Source: Candidatus Aminicenantes bacterium UBA6072
Lineage (GTDB): Bacteria; Acidobacteriota; Aminicenantia; UBA2199
Direction: 5' to 3'
DNA: 64,000 nt
Assembly (NCBI GenBank): GCA_002436105.1
Contig: DIXU01000017.1
Coordinates: 1 to 64,000 of the forward strand
Shown: positions 7,524 through 16,229 of the stretch, piece by piece
Layout: every line of letters begins with the position of its first letter
Numbering within the stretch: the first letter of the stretch is position 1
Translations under genes and position numbers: made by a program
The notes under the pieces: model-generated
Told to the model about the DNA's origin: nothing
Seen by the model: the letters and a program-made list of their open reading frames with translations, nothing else
Databases searched by the model: none

Positions 7524-9443
7524 ATGAAAAAACCATTTCTGCTGTTCCTGAGCCTGGTCCTGCTCGGTTCCCTCATCGCCGCCGAGGACGCGGACAAGAA
7601 AAAGAAGGACGGGGAAAAGAATGTCGTCCTGCCCATGGTCACCGAGTCGGTGACGGTCGAGGCCACGGTCCCGCGCGAGCTGCCCTACGCCGCGACCACG
7701 GAGCTCAAGCTCCCCAGGATCGAGCCCATCAAGGCCAAGGACCTGGCCGAGATCCTGCCCGGCGCGCCGGGAGCCTACGTCTCCACCGGCTCCAAGAACG
7801 AATGGGGCGTCAAGCTGCGCGGCCTGGGCAGCAACCGCATCACGCTGCTCTACGACGGCATTCCCGTCTATGAGCCCTATTACAACTCCTTCGACATCAA
7901 GTCCATCGCCGCCGACCAGATCGAGTCGGTCAAGGTGGTCAAGGGTGCCTCGTCGGTCCTCTACGGCCCCAATGCCATGGGCGGCATCGTCGACGTGCTC
8001 AGCAAGCGCCCGGCCAGTGACCAGTTCAGCCTGCGCCTGGACTATGGTACGCGACAGACGTACGGCGCCTACGCCGGCGGCGCCCTGCGCGGCCGCAACC
8101 TCCTGTTCACCGGCTCGGCCGGCCTGGAGGGATCCGACGGCTTCAACTGGGTCAGCGGCAGCGAGACCGTGGCGCGCCTTAACAGCGACTACGAGCGCCT
8201 CAGCCTGGGCGGCAAGCTGTACTACTACCCGGGCAACGGCGGCGAGATCATGGCCGAGGTCGCCTTTTACCAATCGGAATACGGCATCCCCACGGCCACC
8301 GATTTTTACAAGAAGCAGTACTGGCGCTTCAAGGACTGGCGGCGGCTGCTGGCCAATGTCGGCGGCAGCTTCCCGGTCTTCGACGGCGGCTACGTCAAGG
8401 CACGCCTGTACTACGTCAAGCACACCAACGTGCTGGACGCCTACAGGAACGACCAGTTCTCGCAACTGACCTGGGAGTCGACCTACGACAACTTCGCGCT
8501 GGGCGCCTTCGTCCTGGGCATGGCGCCCCTGGACGAGAAGAACCGGCTGCACGCCAGTTTCTCCTACCGCGACGACGACGTCAGCCAGCAGGGCGACGCG
8601 GGCGCCCCCTGGGAGCACTATGAGCACAAGACATTCTCCTTCGGCGTGGAGGACCGTTTCCGCGTCAGCGACCGGGTCGAGCTCATGGCCGGGGCCAGCC
8701 TCGACCACCTGAACAAGCAGAGCGGCGAGAACAAGACCACCCTCAATCCCATCCTGGGCGTGAAGTACAATCCCAACCGCTGGACCGACCTGCGCCTGAC
8801 GTTCTCGCAGAAGTCGCACTTCCCCTCGATGAGGAACCTCTACAGCCTGCCGGAGAACGGCGGCAATCCCGACCTGAGCGACGAGATCGGCACCAACCTC
8901 GAGCTCGGCTTCACCTATGACCGCGGCTGGTTCCTGAGCGGCGCCGCGTTCCACAACAAGATCCGCGACCTGATCGAAAGCCGCATCAGCATCGACTTCA
9001 TCAAGCAGTACATCAACGTGGCCCGGGCCCGCATCACCGGCTTCGAGCTGGAGGCGCGCAAGCAATTCGGGGCGTTCTCCCTCGCCGCCAGCTATACCTT
9101 CCTGGACACCGAGAACGAGGAGACCGGGGATGAACTCGACCTCATCCCCTCCTCGCAGCTGAATGCCTCGGTCCGCTTCCACCGCGCCGAACTGTTGTCG
9201 CTGACCGTGTGGGGCATCTACGCCTCCAACGCCATCTACCACTCCAACGCCGGCGTCGTCCAGGTCGACCCCTATGCCGTGGTCAACGCCGTCCTGGAGC
9301 GCTCCTTCGGGAAATTCAGCGTCTACCTGAAGGCGGAGAACCTGCTGAACAACGAGTACTGGTCCGAGCCCGGCTGGCCGATGAAGGCGCGCACGCTCAC
9401 CTTCGGCACCCGCTTCTTCCTGGAAGGAGACAAAAACAAATAA
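7524..9443 (+). CDS. TonB-dependent outer-membrane receptor
   Basis: A 639-residue protein with a signal peptide (about residues 1-20), a short Lys-rich linker, a plug domain (about 40-165, including WGVKLRGLGSNRITLLYDGIP and a conserved VVKGASSVLYGPNAMGG stretch) and a beta-barrel ending in an aromatic-rich strand (LTFGTRFF). It imports a ligand across the outer membrane at the expense of TonB energy; the ligand is unknown. The ribosome site is TAGGAGG. It is followed after 18 bases by an exported molybdopterin-fold-like protein, and its mRNA has a structured leader. A role with a metal, oxyanion or cofactor is possible but inferred only from context. Confidence 0.88.
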   Translation: MKKPFLLFLSLVLLGSLIAAEDADKKKKDGEKNVVLPMVTESVTVEATVPRELPYAATTELKLPRIEPIKAKDLAEILPGAPGAYVSTGSKNEWGVKLRGLGSNRITLLYDGIPVYEPYYNSFDIKSIAADQIESVKVVKGASSVLYGPNAMGGIVDVLSKRPASDQFSLRLDYGTRQTYGAYAGGALRGRNLLFTGSAGLEGSDGFNWVSGSETVARLNSDYERLSLGGKLYYYPGNGGEIMAEVAFYQSEYGIPTATDFYKKQYWRFKDWRRLLANVGGSFPVFDGGYVKARLYYVKHTNVLDAYRNDQFSQLTWESTYDNFALGAFVLGMAPLDEKNRLHASFSYRDDDVSQQGDAGAPWEHYEHKTFSFGVEDRFRVSDRVELMAGASLDHLNKQSGENKTTLNPILGVKYNPNRWTDLRLTFSQKSHFPSMRNLYSLPENGGNPDLSDEIGTNLELGFTYDRGWFLSGAAFHNKIRDLIESRISIDFIKQYINVARARITGFELEARKQFGAFSLAASYTFLDTENEETGDELDLIPSSQLNASVRFHRAELLSLTVWGIYASNAIYHSNAGVVQVDPYAVVNAVLERSFGKFSVYLKAENLLNNEYWSEPGWPMKARTLTFGTRFFLEGDKNK

Positions 9444-9461
9444 GTGCACAAGGAGATGACC

Positions 9462-10478
9462 ATGATGAAAAGAACATTGCTGCTCGCGACCGTCCTCCTG
9501 GCCCTGGCCGTATCGTGCCCGGCGCAGGAGAACAACGATTTCTACGACAACACGCCGCTGAAGAACCTGGCCGGCACGCTGAGCGTCGAGGTGCTCGGCG
9601 AGGTGGCCGCGCCCGGCCCGATCGACCTCTCCTCCCTGCCGCGGCATTCGCTCATCGTCCGCGAGGCGCGCACGGGAAAGGAGGGGCTGGAGTTCGTCGG
9701 CTCCTACCGCTACGACGGCTACTCGCTGTTCGACATCCTGAAGGAAAAGGCGGTCGCCAAGAAGAACCAGGCCGAACTGAGCTCGGTCATCGACCTGCTG
9801 GTGGCGGTGGAGAACGCCCGGGGCGACAAGGTCATATTGAGCTGGGGCGAGATCTACTACCCGACCGCGCTGCACCGCATCCTGATCGCCGACCGCGTGG
9901 CGCCGATCATTCCCACCAAGACCCTGGAGAACTGGCCGCTGCCCGGCGCCATGCGTCTGGTCTGCGGCAACGACATGATCAGCGAGCGCGTCCTAGAGGA
10001 ACCGACCCGCATCACCGTGTTTTCGGCACCGGTATCCGTCCCCGGGGAAAAGGGGAAAAAGCCCCTGTACGCTCCCGAAATCAAGGTGATCGGCCCCGAC
10101 GGCAAGGCCGGCAGTCTCTCCAGATCCGCGACCGCCGTGGAGCGACGCGTCTTCCCCTCGGTCTTCTACGGCCGCGGCAGGGGTTTCCACGGCATCCAGC
10201 GCTTCACCGGCCTTCTGCTCGGCGAGGCGCTGAAGGAGCATGTGGCGCTGAATCCCGAAACGCTGCGCCGCGGCTACCTGGTCGTGGCCTCGATCGACGG
10301 CTACCGCGTCGCCCTGAGCTTCAGCGAGCTGTTCAACCGCAACGACCAGTGCGAGTTCCTGCTGGTCGACCGCGGCAAGGGGGCCGACGGCGGCCGCTGG
10401 TCCATCTTCCCCGCCCCCGACTTCTTCTCCGACCGCGCCGTCAAGGCGGTCAGCGCCATCCACATCCTCTCGTATTAA
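9462..10478 (+). CDS. Exported protein with possible molybdopterin-binding (sulfite-oxidase-like) domain
   Basis: A 338-residue protein with a clear signal peptide (MMKRTLLLATVLLALAVSC). Its cysteine could be a lipoprotein acylation site (LAVSC). The region from about residue 30 (TLSVEVLGEVAAPGPIDLSSLP) to about 190 (LPGAMRLVCGNDM) resembles the oxidoreductase molybdopterin-binding domain, but no confident catalytic cysteine is visible. It may be a non-catalytic member, so the assignment is tentative. ATG at 9462 is chosen because AGGAG precedes it; a GTG at 9444 has no ribosome site. It is coupled to the TonB receptor and probably acts with it in the periplasm. Confidence 0.6.
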   Translation: MMKRTLLLATVLLALAVSCPAQENNDFYDNTPLKNLAGTLSVEVLGEVAAPGPIDLSSLPRHSLIVREARTGKEGLEFVGSYRYDGYSLFDILKEKAVAKKNQAELSSVIDLLVAVENARGDKVILSWGEIYYPTALHRILIADRVAPIIPTKTLENWPLPGAMRLVCGNDMISERVLEEPTRITVFSAPVSVPGEKGKKPLYAPEIKVIGPDGKAGSLSRSATAVERRVFPSVFYGRGRGFHGIQRFTGLLLGEALKEHVALNPETLRRGYLVVASIDGYRVALSFSELFNRNDQCEFLLVDRGKGADGGRWSIFPAPDFFSDRAVKAVSAIHILSY

Positions 10479-10492
10479 TCCCTGCAAAAAAG

Positions 10493-10523
10493 AGACCCGC
10501 CGCGGCCGGAGCCGGGCGGGTTT
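10493..10523 (-). terminator. Hairpin terminator for the 10.55-kb gene, possibly bidirectional
   Basis: ACCCGCC (10495-10501) pairs with GGCGGGT (10515-10521), with an inner CGGC-CGGA-GCCG stem. On the minus strand it is followed by a run of T (A-run at 10486-10491 on the plus strand). It lies between two convergent genes. Confidence 0.7.
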
Positions 10524-10553
10524 CGATCCGAAAGGGGAAGATGAATTCCGTCG

Positions 10554-11201
10554 TTATTCCGGCTTGTTGGCCTCGGGCTTCTTTTTAGCCGAAGGGGGCG
10601 GCGGCGGGGGCGGCAGGATGCGCCTGCCGATCTTTTTCTTGAGCTCCTCGCGCTTCTGGCGCGTGTCGAGGTAGATCTTCATCTGCACGAACTCCTCCTC
10701 CATGGCCGCCGCCATCTTGGCGATGGAGTCCTTGTCCTCCCACTTCCAGCTCTCATAGGTGGTATCCCAGATGAACTCCTCGAACGCTTTCATGAACAGG
10801 TTCTTCAGCATCTCGTTGCGGATGATCGGCATGGTGATCAGCTTGAATATCGTCAGCATGCGCTCGTAGCGATTGAAGAAGATCTTGTCGATCACGCCGG
10901 CCTCCAGGGCGAGATGGGCGTCCTTGGCGAGCTGGGACAGCCGGCTGTCGACCAGAGCCAAGCCGCTGAGAGGGACCTTCTGTTCGCCCGCCTCGTTCTT
11001 CTTTTCAGGAGCCAGGTTCTCGAACAGGGTGAGCAGCGAATCGAGCAGGGCGTTGCCGTCCTTGAGAGTGGCCGCATCCGTCGCCGGTGCCCCTGCCGCG
11101 GCCGGCGCCGCCGCCATTTCCGGCGCCGCCATCATTTTCTCCCCGGCCGGCAAGGTCAAGCCAAGCGCCAGTACCAGAAAAACCAACAGTGTATGTTTCA
11201 T
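10554..11201 (-). CDS. Exported protein of the ECF sigma operon, unknown function
   Basis: A 215-residue protein with a signal peptide (MKHTLLVFLVLALGLTLPAG), an Ala/Pro-rich linker, a helical middle region (about residues 45-180) and a C-terminus with a proline run followed by Lys-rich sequence. No known family recognised. ATG at 11201 has AAGGAGG 6 bases upstream. It follows the anti-sigma candidate directly, so it is likely the effector or target of that sigma/anti-sigma pair and works in the periplasm or on the envelope. Confidence 0.7.
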   Translation of the reverse strand: MKHTLLVFLVLALGLTLPAGEKMMAAPEMAAAPAAAGAPATDAATLKDGNALLDSLLTLFENLAPEKKNEAGEQKVPLSGLALVDSRLSQLAKDAHLALEAGVIDKIFFNRYERMLTIFKLITMPIIRNEMLKNLFMKAFEEFIWDTTYESWKWEDKDSIAKMAAAMEEEFVQMKIYLDTRQKREELKKKIGRRILPPPPPPPSAKKKPEANKPE

Positions 11202-11202
11202 T

Positions 11203-11736
11203 CTATGCCTCCTTTTCGTGAAATTCATGCAGGTCGGACAAAAGCCGCTCGAAGACATCCTCCTGGATCGCCCGGCCTATCTTGCGGCGCACTTCCTCGG
11301 GATCGCCACGCTCCACGACCATCTGCTCAGGGAACGTTGGCGGCGATCCCCCGCTGACCGTCGCCGAGCGCTCCAATGTGTCGGCCCAGGCGGCAAAATA
11401 GGGCGACACGGGACCCGTAGCCCCATCGTCGAACCGGGCCGATCCCCCCCTTCCCGCCTTGGCGTAGAGGAACGAGTCCGACAGGATCCCGCTCCAAGTC
11501 GGCGGCGTTGGGACGCTTTCCCAGTTCGCACGCAACAGCCAGAGGGCGGCCAGGGCTACAGCCAGCAGCAGCGAGGCGGCGACCGCCGCCAGGGCCGAAT
11601 GCAGCCGGAACCACGCCGGCGGCCGGGCCGGCGCCGCGGGTTGGAACGGGCGGCGCCGGAACTCGTCCAGCGCCGCCGCCTTGTCGCGCGCGATCAACAG
11701 CTGGATCTCGCGCCAGGCCTTATCCTGATTTTCCAT
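11203..11736 (-). CDS. Membrane anti-sigma factor candidate
   Basis: A 177-residue protein with a short cytoplasmic N-terminus (MENQDKAWREIQLLIARDKAAALDEF...), one transmembrane helix (about residues 46-68) and a periplasmic C-terminal domain. Its start overlaps the end of the ECF sigma gene by 17 bases, the usual arrangement for sigma/anti-sigma pairs. No zinc-finger HxxxCxxC motif is present, so it is not a canonical ZAS-type anti-sigma. Function is inferred from topology and position. Confidence 0.55.
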   Translation of the reverse strand: MENQDKAWREIQLLIARDKAAALDEFRRRPFQPAAPARPPAWFRLHSALAAVAASLLLAVALAALWLLRANWESVPTPPTWSGILSDSFLYAKAGRGGSARFDDGATGPVSPYFAAWADTLERSATVSGGSPPTFPEQMVVERGDPEEVRRKIGRAIQEDVFERLLSDLHEFHEKEA

Positions 11737-12286
11737 GGTGTTCCTCCTGATAGAAGCGCAGCACGGCGGAACGCGCCCGATTCAGGCGCGACATGACCGT
11801 GCCCATGCCGATGCCGAGCGCCAGCGCGATCTCCTGGTAGGAAAGCTCGCCGTACTCGCGCATGACCAGCACCTCGCGCAGCCGCTGCGGCAGGACGGCG
11901 ATGGCCCGGCGCACGATGGTGATCTCCTCTTGGCGCCCGGCCACGCTCTCCGGCGTGTCGCGGTCGACGGCAGCGTACTCCGAGATGGGATGCTGGGGAC
12001 CGCGGGATTTCTTGCGCCGCGCCAGGTCGAGGCAGGTATTGCGGGCGATGCGCAGCACCCAGGCCAGCGGGTTGGCGGGCCGGTCGGCGGCGCAGTGGCC
12101 CAATGCCTTGGCGTAGGTCTCCTGGGTCAGGTCGCCGGCATCGGCGGCGTTGCCGGCGAAACCCAGGCACAGGCAGAAGACGCGGTCACGGAACGCGAGC
12201 AGGTCCTGCTGCTCGCATTGTTCCCGGGCCGGGACCAGCTGTGGGGTCATCATCTCCTCGACTCTCAGCACCGCTTCCTGCATCAT
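11720..12286 (-). CDS. ECF-type RNA polymerase sigma factor
   Basis: A 188-residue sigma-70 family factor. Region 2 includes DAGDLTQETYAKAL and region 4 is a helix-turn-helix (LPQRLREVLVMREYGELSYQEIALALGIGMGTVMSRLNRARSAV, quoted in parts: GELSYQEIALALGI and TVMSRLNRAR). Start is uncertain: ATGATG at 12286/12283 gives the usual length, while ATGATG at 12254 has GAGGAG close by. Longer upstream frames run through repeats and are rejected. It heads a three-gene operon with the anti-sigma candidate and an exported protein. Confidence 0.88.
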   Translation of the reverse strand: MMQEAVLRVEEMMTPQLVPAREQCEQQDLLAFRDRVFCLCLGFAGNAADAGDLTQETYAKALGHCAADRPANPLAWVLRIARNTCLDLARRKKSRGPQHPISEYAAVDRDTPESVAGRQEEITIVRRAIAVLPQRLREVLVMREYGELSYQEIALALGIGMGTVMSRLNRARSAVLRFYQEEHHGKSG

Positions 12287-12336
12287 ACCCCATAAACGCG
12301 CCGGAGGACATAATATTCCCGAAAGCGAACCGATCT

Positions 12337-12441
12337 TTCGTGATTCGCAAAGCGCAATGCGTAATTCGAGGAAGAAATAACTTCCTTGAATTGCGGCTGG
12401 TTCTTTCTCTCGAATCACGAATCACGAATCACGAATCACGA
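12337..12441. repeat. GAATCAC heptamer island with inverted partner
   Basis: 12411-12441 is four exact CGAATCA-frame heptamers. At 12337-12370 is a degenerate inverted counterpart (CGTGATTCG..GTAATTCG). The island fills the divergent region between the sigma operon and ppnP and reaches the -35 position of the ppnP promoter. Confidence 0.8.
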
Positions 12442-12451
12442 CATCTCGTTG

Positions 12452-12460
12452 TGCTATAAT
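12452..12460 (+). promoter_or_regulatory. Extended -10 promoter of ppnP
   Basis: TGCTATAAT is a consensus extended -10 box. The expected -35 position falls in the GAATCAC repeats and matches poorly. Start is predicted near 12467, 29 bases before ppnP. Confidence 0.6.
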
Positions 12461-12495
12461 TTCCCTGCAAGTCCGCATACGGGAGGTACAGGCCC

Positions 12496-12777
12496 ATGTT
12501 CAAGGTCAATGAATATTTCGACGGCAAGGTCAAGTCGCTGGCGTTCGAGAGCCCGGCGGGTCCGGCCACCATCGGCGTCATGGCCCCCGGCGAGTACGAG
12601 TTCGCCACCGCCACCCTGGAGATCATGCAGGTGGTCAGCGGCAAGCTGACGGTCAAGCTGCCCGGGAAAAAGACCTGGAGGTCCTACGGCCCGGGCAAGA
12701 CCTTCGCCGTGCCGGCCAGGAAAAAATTCCAGCTCAAGGTCGCCGAGGAGAGCGCCTACCTGTGCCTGTATAAGTAA
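12496..12777 (+). CDS. ppnP: Pyrimidine/purine nucleoside phosphorylase PpnP (DUF1255)
   Basis: A 93-residue single-cupin protein matching PpnP/YaiE in length and sequence: MFKVNEYFDGKVKSLAFE at the N-terminus, GVMAPGEYEFATATLEIMQVVSG and a YGPGKTFAVPARKKFQLKV core. Characterised members phosphorolyse a broad range of nucleosides to base plus ribose-1-phosphate. GGGAGGT precedes the ATG. A sodium/solute symporter follows 65 bases downstream on the same strand and may be co-transcribed, so nucleoside or base uptake is possible but unproven. Confidence 0.92.
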   Translation: MFKVNEYFDGKVKSLAFESPAGPATIGVMAPGEYEFATATLEIMQVVSGKLTVKLPGKKTWRSYGPGKTFAVPARKKFQLKVAEESAYLCLYK

Positions 12778-12842
12778 CCGGAACACGGCCCGCTGACCGC
12801 TCGCGCAGGATGCGATGCGGCCGGCGGCAAAAGGAGCGCTTC

Positions 12843-14300
12843 ATGGGACAGCAAATGCAGATCCTGGCGGTGGTGATCGCCTACTTTTCCCTGCTGATCC
12901 TCTGGGGGGTCTACCAGGGGCGGAAGGTCAAGAACAGCTGCGACTACTCCATTGCCGGCCGCAGCCTGCCCGGCTGGGCGGCGGCGCTCTCGGAGCGGGC
13001 CACCGGCGAGTCGTCGTGGGCCCTGCTGGGGCTGCCGGGCATGGCCTACGCCACCGGCCTGGTCGAGGTGTGGACCGCGCTCGGCTGCGTGGCCGGCATC
13101 GTCACCGCCTGGGCGGGGCTGGCCTGGCGGCTGCGCGACGAGGCCGAGCGCTTCCGGGTGAACACCTTCAGCGAGTACATCGCCAGGCGGCACGGCGAAA
13201 TGGAGAAGCCGATCCGCGCCGTCGCCAGCCTGACCATCGTCTTTTTCTTTTTCTTCTACGTCGGCGCCCAGTTCCTCGGCGGCGGCAAGACGCTCTTCAC
13301 CCTCTTCGGCCTGCCTGAGGAATGGGGCATGCTGCTCACGGCGCTGGTCATCATCCCCTACACCATCTACGGCGGCTTCCGCAGCGTCGTCTACACCGAC
13401 TGCGTGCAGGCGGTGCTGATGATCGTCACCCTGGTCGTCACTCCCGTCGTCGGCATTCTCTACATCGCCCGCACCCCGGGCCTGTTCGCCGCTTCGATCC
13501 CGCAAGCGCTGGCCGCGGCAGGGCCCGACTACACATCCTTGACCGGGGCCGCATCGGGATTCGCCGCCGGGGTGATGATCATGGCCGGCTTCTCCTGGTT
13601 CTTCGGCTACCTGGGCGGCCAGCCGCAGCTGAGCATGCGCTTCATGGCGATCAAGGACACCGCCCAGGCCGGGAAAGCCAGGAACATCGGCATCGCCTGG
13701 ACGCTGTTCGCCTATTTGGGCGCGCTGGCCATCGGCTGGATCGGCATCGCCATTTTCGGACCGGCCGGCCTGGCCGACCAGGAGCACGTGCTGCCGGCGG
13801 TGCTGCTGAAGCTGTTTCCGCCGGCGCTGGCCGCGGTGCTGATCTCCGGCGCCATCGCCGCCATGGTCTCCACCGCCGATTCGCTGCTGGTGCTGTCGGC
13901 ATCGGAACTGGCGGAGAACCTGGCGCCGCCGCGGGCGGAACGGAACGATGCGAGCGCCTGCCTGGCGCGGTCGCGGCGCATCACCGCCCTGCTGGCGGCC
14001 GTCGCCCTGGCCCTGGCCTACCTCATGCCCACGCAACTCATTTTCACCGTGGTCGGCTATGTCTGGGCCGGCATCGGCGGCACTTTTTCCATCGTCATCC
14101 TCTTCACCCTGTTCTGGAAGCGCTACCATGGCCGGGCGGTGATCGCCACCATCGTCAGCGGGCTGCTGTTCACCGTGCTGTGGAGCCTGAGCGGCATGAA
14201 CGCCAGGATCACCTCGCGCCTGCTCACATTCTTCGTCGCCGGCTTCGTCGCCGTGGCGGCCACGTTCCTGCTGCCCAGAAAAAGCCCGGCCGACGGCTGA
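12843..14300 (+). CDS. Sodium:solute symporter (SSS family)
   Basis: A 485-residue integral membrane protein with about 13 hydrophobic helices. SSS-family features include the N-terminal DYSIAGRSLPGW segment, ATGESSWALLGLPG (sodium-site region of TM2), YGGFRSVVYTDCVQ, and ISGAIAAMVSTADSLLVLSASE (conserved TM8 S-T-A-D-S sodium site). It resembles PutP-type proline symporters, but the solute cannot be assigned. ATG at 12843 has AAAAGGAGCG upstream. It converges on the FecR-domain gene. Confidence 0.9.
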   Translation: MGQQMQILAVVIAYFSLLILWGVYQGRKVKNSCDYSIAGRSLPGWAAALSERATGESSWALLGLPGMAYATGLVEVWTALGCVAGIVTAWAGLAWRLRDEAERFRVNTFSEYIARRHGEMEKPIRAVASLTIVFFFFFYVGAQFLGGGKTLFTLFGLPEEWGMLLTALVIIPYTIYGGFRSVVYTDCVQAVLMIVTLVVTPVVGILYIARTPGLFAASIPQALAAAGPDYTSLTGAASGFAAGVMIMAGFSWFFGYLGGQPQLSMRFMAIKDTAQAGKARNIGIAWTLFAYLGALAIGWIGIAIFGPAGLADQEHVLPAVLLKLFPPALAAVLISGAIAAMVSTADSLLVLSASELAENLAPPRAERNDASACLARSRRITALLAAVALALAYLMPTQLIFTVVGYVWAGIGGTFSIVILFTLFWKRYHGRAVIATIVSGLLFTVLWSLSGMNARITSRLLTFFVAGFVAVAATFLLPRKSPADG

Positions 14301-14307
14301 CGCCGGC

Positions 14308-14347
14308 AAAAAAAAAGCCCGGCCCCCCTCTCCGGGGCGGGCCGGGC
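14308..14347 (-). terminator. Rho-independent terminator of the FecR-domain gene
   Basis: GCCCGGCCC (14317-14325) pairs with GGGCCGGGC (14339-14347). On the minus strand the stem is followed by nine T (plus-strand A-run 14308-14316). It starts 15 bases after the FecR-gene stop codon. Confidence 0.85.
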
Positions 14348-14361
14348 CGGGAAGGTCCCCG

Positions 14362-16005
14362 CTATTTGCCGTCGTCCTTGTGGGCGCGCTCCCCGGAATT
14401 ATCCTGGGAAGAACCCGCCGCCCTCGTCGCCGAGTCGGAACCGGAGCTCGGATTCTCCCCCGATCGGGCCGCCGGGCTCCCGGAGAGCTCGCGACGGGAC
14501 GACTCCCGCAACCGGACCCGGTCGACCCCATCCAACTTGTCCGAGGAAAGGCCCAACTCGGGGATCACCACGCTATTGCCTGCATAACGGATGGTCATGG
14601 ATCGCCGAGCCGCCCAGCGGCTGTCGGGATTCCAGTCGCGATTCAACAGAATGCCGAGCGGCATGCCCCCGCCGCCGCCCTTCTGCGCCGACTGGGCGCC
14701 GGCCTTGACCGCAGCGCCGGCGACCGGCGCCTGCAGGCTGGGCTTGGGAGCGACCGGCAGCTTCACGCCCTCGATGGGCGCACCGGTCTTGCCGGTGGCC
14801 AGGCGCTTGCTGTCATTACCGTCGGGCGCCTTCATGACCCTTTTGACCAGGGTGATCACCTCATTGGGCATTTCCGGCTTTTTGGGCGGGCGGTTCGGCC
14901 AATCGGGCTCGCCGGCGGGCCGATGGTTCCACCCCGACTGCCAGAAGCGGTACTTGTGCCAATAGAAATCGAAGGTGGGGAATCCGTAATAATGGGCATC
15001 GACCGGGTATGAATAGAGGCCGGAGTAATCGACGATGCCCGGATGGAACCATTCACCGGGGACCCAGGTCCAGCCGCGGCTCATCCACACCCATGTGCCC
15101 ATGTGGGCCGGCACCCAGCCCCAGGCCTGCTGCGGGACCAGGAACAATTCGCCGCCGACGCGGGTGAAATCGGCATGGAAGAAGGGGCGGGCGGCGTAGG
15201 CGAAACGCTCGTCGGCCGGCCGCCAGACATAGCCGAACAACTCGTCGTAGATCCACTCGCCGTAACGGGATGACCATTTTTCCGCCCAGTATCTCAGCGA
15301 GGTGTTGCCGAACTTGAGCTTGGGCGGCAGCTTGCTGATGCCGTAGTGCAGATCCTTGAAATGCTTGTCGACATACTCATTCCAGGCCATGAACTCGATG
15401 TCGCGCTTCTGCACCTGCCCGGCCAGCGCATTGCCGGCGCTGACCGCCAGCGGGCGGTTCGCCCTGACCGTGGCCTTTTTCAGGGAACGGCCGTCGGGGC
15501 CGTAGAGCAGCTGGAACTTGCCGCCGTCGGAAAAGAACGACGTGCCGCCGTCGTCGTCCAGGCGGATATACGCCCGCACCCGGGTCTTCAGCAGGGCGGC
15601 GGCGCTGGGAGTGACTACCTGGAACATCTCCCTGGCATAGGACTGGGGCAGGGCATACAGCTGCCCTCGCTCCAGCTCCAGCGTGGTGATCTTCCAGTTC
15701 GAGGTCAGGCCGGGGGCCAGCACCGTGGCCAGGCGCAGCCGCGACCCCTTGTCCAGTCGCACGACGGTGCCGTTGGCGAACTGCATCTCGCAGCGGCCGC
15801 CGGCGGAAGTGACGATCGTGTCGCCCGTGGCCAGCGGCATGTTGACCACGGCCGTCTCCTGGAGGCCATCCTCACGCTCGACCCTGGCGCCGCTGTCGAC
15901 GAACGAAACATGGCCGTAAACCGGCTCCACTGCCGCGACCAGTGGCGCGCCGAGCAGGGCCAGGCAGGAAAACATAAGCAGGAATGATTTGTTCATCAAT
16001 TTCAT
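14362..16005 (-). CDS. Exported FecR-domain protein with Trp/Tyr-rich (DUF6600-like) region
   Basis: A 547-residue exported protein: signal peptide (KSFLLMFSCLALLGAPLVAA), a FecR-like domain (about residues 30-150; CEMQFANGTVVRLDKGSRLRL), then a Trp/Tyr-rich repeat domain (about 220-390; WGWVPAHMGTWVWMSRGWTWVPG), and a Ser/Gly-rich low-complexity tail. The combination is common in uncharacterised Acidobacteria-type proteins. FecR domains usually occur in sigma regulators, but no sigma gene adjoins this one, so it is probably a cell-surface protein. ATG at 16005 is preceded by AAAGGAGG. Confidence 0.72.
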   Translation of the reverse strand: MKLMNKSFLLMFSCLALLGAPLVAAVEPVYGHVSFVDSGARVEREDGLQETAVVNMPLATGDTIVTSAGGRCEMQFANGTVVRLDKGSRLRLATVLAPGLTSNWKITTLELERGQLYALPQSYAREMFQVVTPSAAALLKTRVRAYIRLDDDGGTSFFSDGGKFQLLYGPDGRSLKKATVRANRPLAVSAGNALAGQVQKRDIEFMAWNEYVDKHFKDLHYGISKLPPKLKFGNTSLRYWAEKWSSRYGEWIYDELFGYVWRPADERFAYAARPFFHADFTRVGGELFLVPQQAWGWVPAHMGTWVWMSRGWTWVPGEWFHPGIVDYSGLYSYPVDAHYYGFPTFDFYWHKYRFWQSGWNHRPAGEPDWPNRPPKKPEMPNEVITLVKRVMKAPDGNDSKRLATGKTGAPIEGVKLPVAPKPSLQAPVAGAAVKAGAQSAQKGGGGGMPLGILLNRDWNPDSRWAARRSMTIRYAGNSVVIPELGLSSDKLDGVDRVRLRESSRRELSGSPAARSGENPSSGSDSATRAAGSSQDNSGERAHKDDGK

Positions 16006-16180
16006 TTTGCCTCCTTTATTGCATCTCACAGAGCATGATCCGCGACTCCACTGATCAACAAGCATTTCAAATGCCAAAAAATTCAAAATAACCTGTCTTG
16101 AAAACAGGACATTTCCGCCTGGCCGCCGATAAATCCCGTAGTTTCAGGGGCAATATTCCCTGTCGACCGGGGGCATAAAC

Positions 16181-16209
16181 TTGAAAAATAGTTGCTTTTC
16201 GTATATAAA
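16181..16209 (+). promoter_or_regulatory. Sigma-70-type promoter of the propeller-GGDEF gene
   Basis: -35 TTGAAA (16181-16186), 17-base spacer, -10 TATAAA (16204-16209). Transcription would start near 16216, just upstream of the GGGAGAG ribosome site. Confidence 0.75.
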
Positions 16210-16229
16210 GACTTCCGGGAGAGTATTGC

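Noticed and set aside
7317..9875. An 852-codon minus-strand frame opposite the TonB receptor
   Set aside because: Antisense shadow of a clear receptor gene, without ribosome site or recognisable domain.
12843..14300. Assigning the symporter to proline or to nucleobases
   Set aside because: SSS substrates cannot be told from these motifs; nearness to ppnP is only suggestive.
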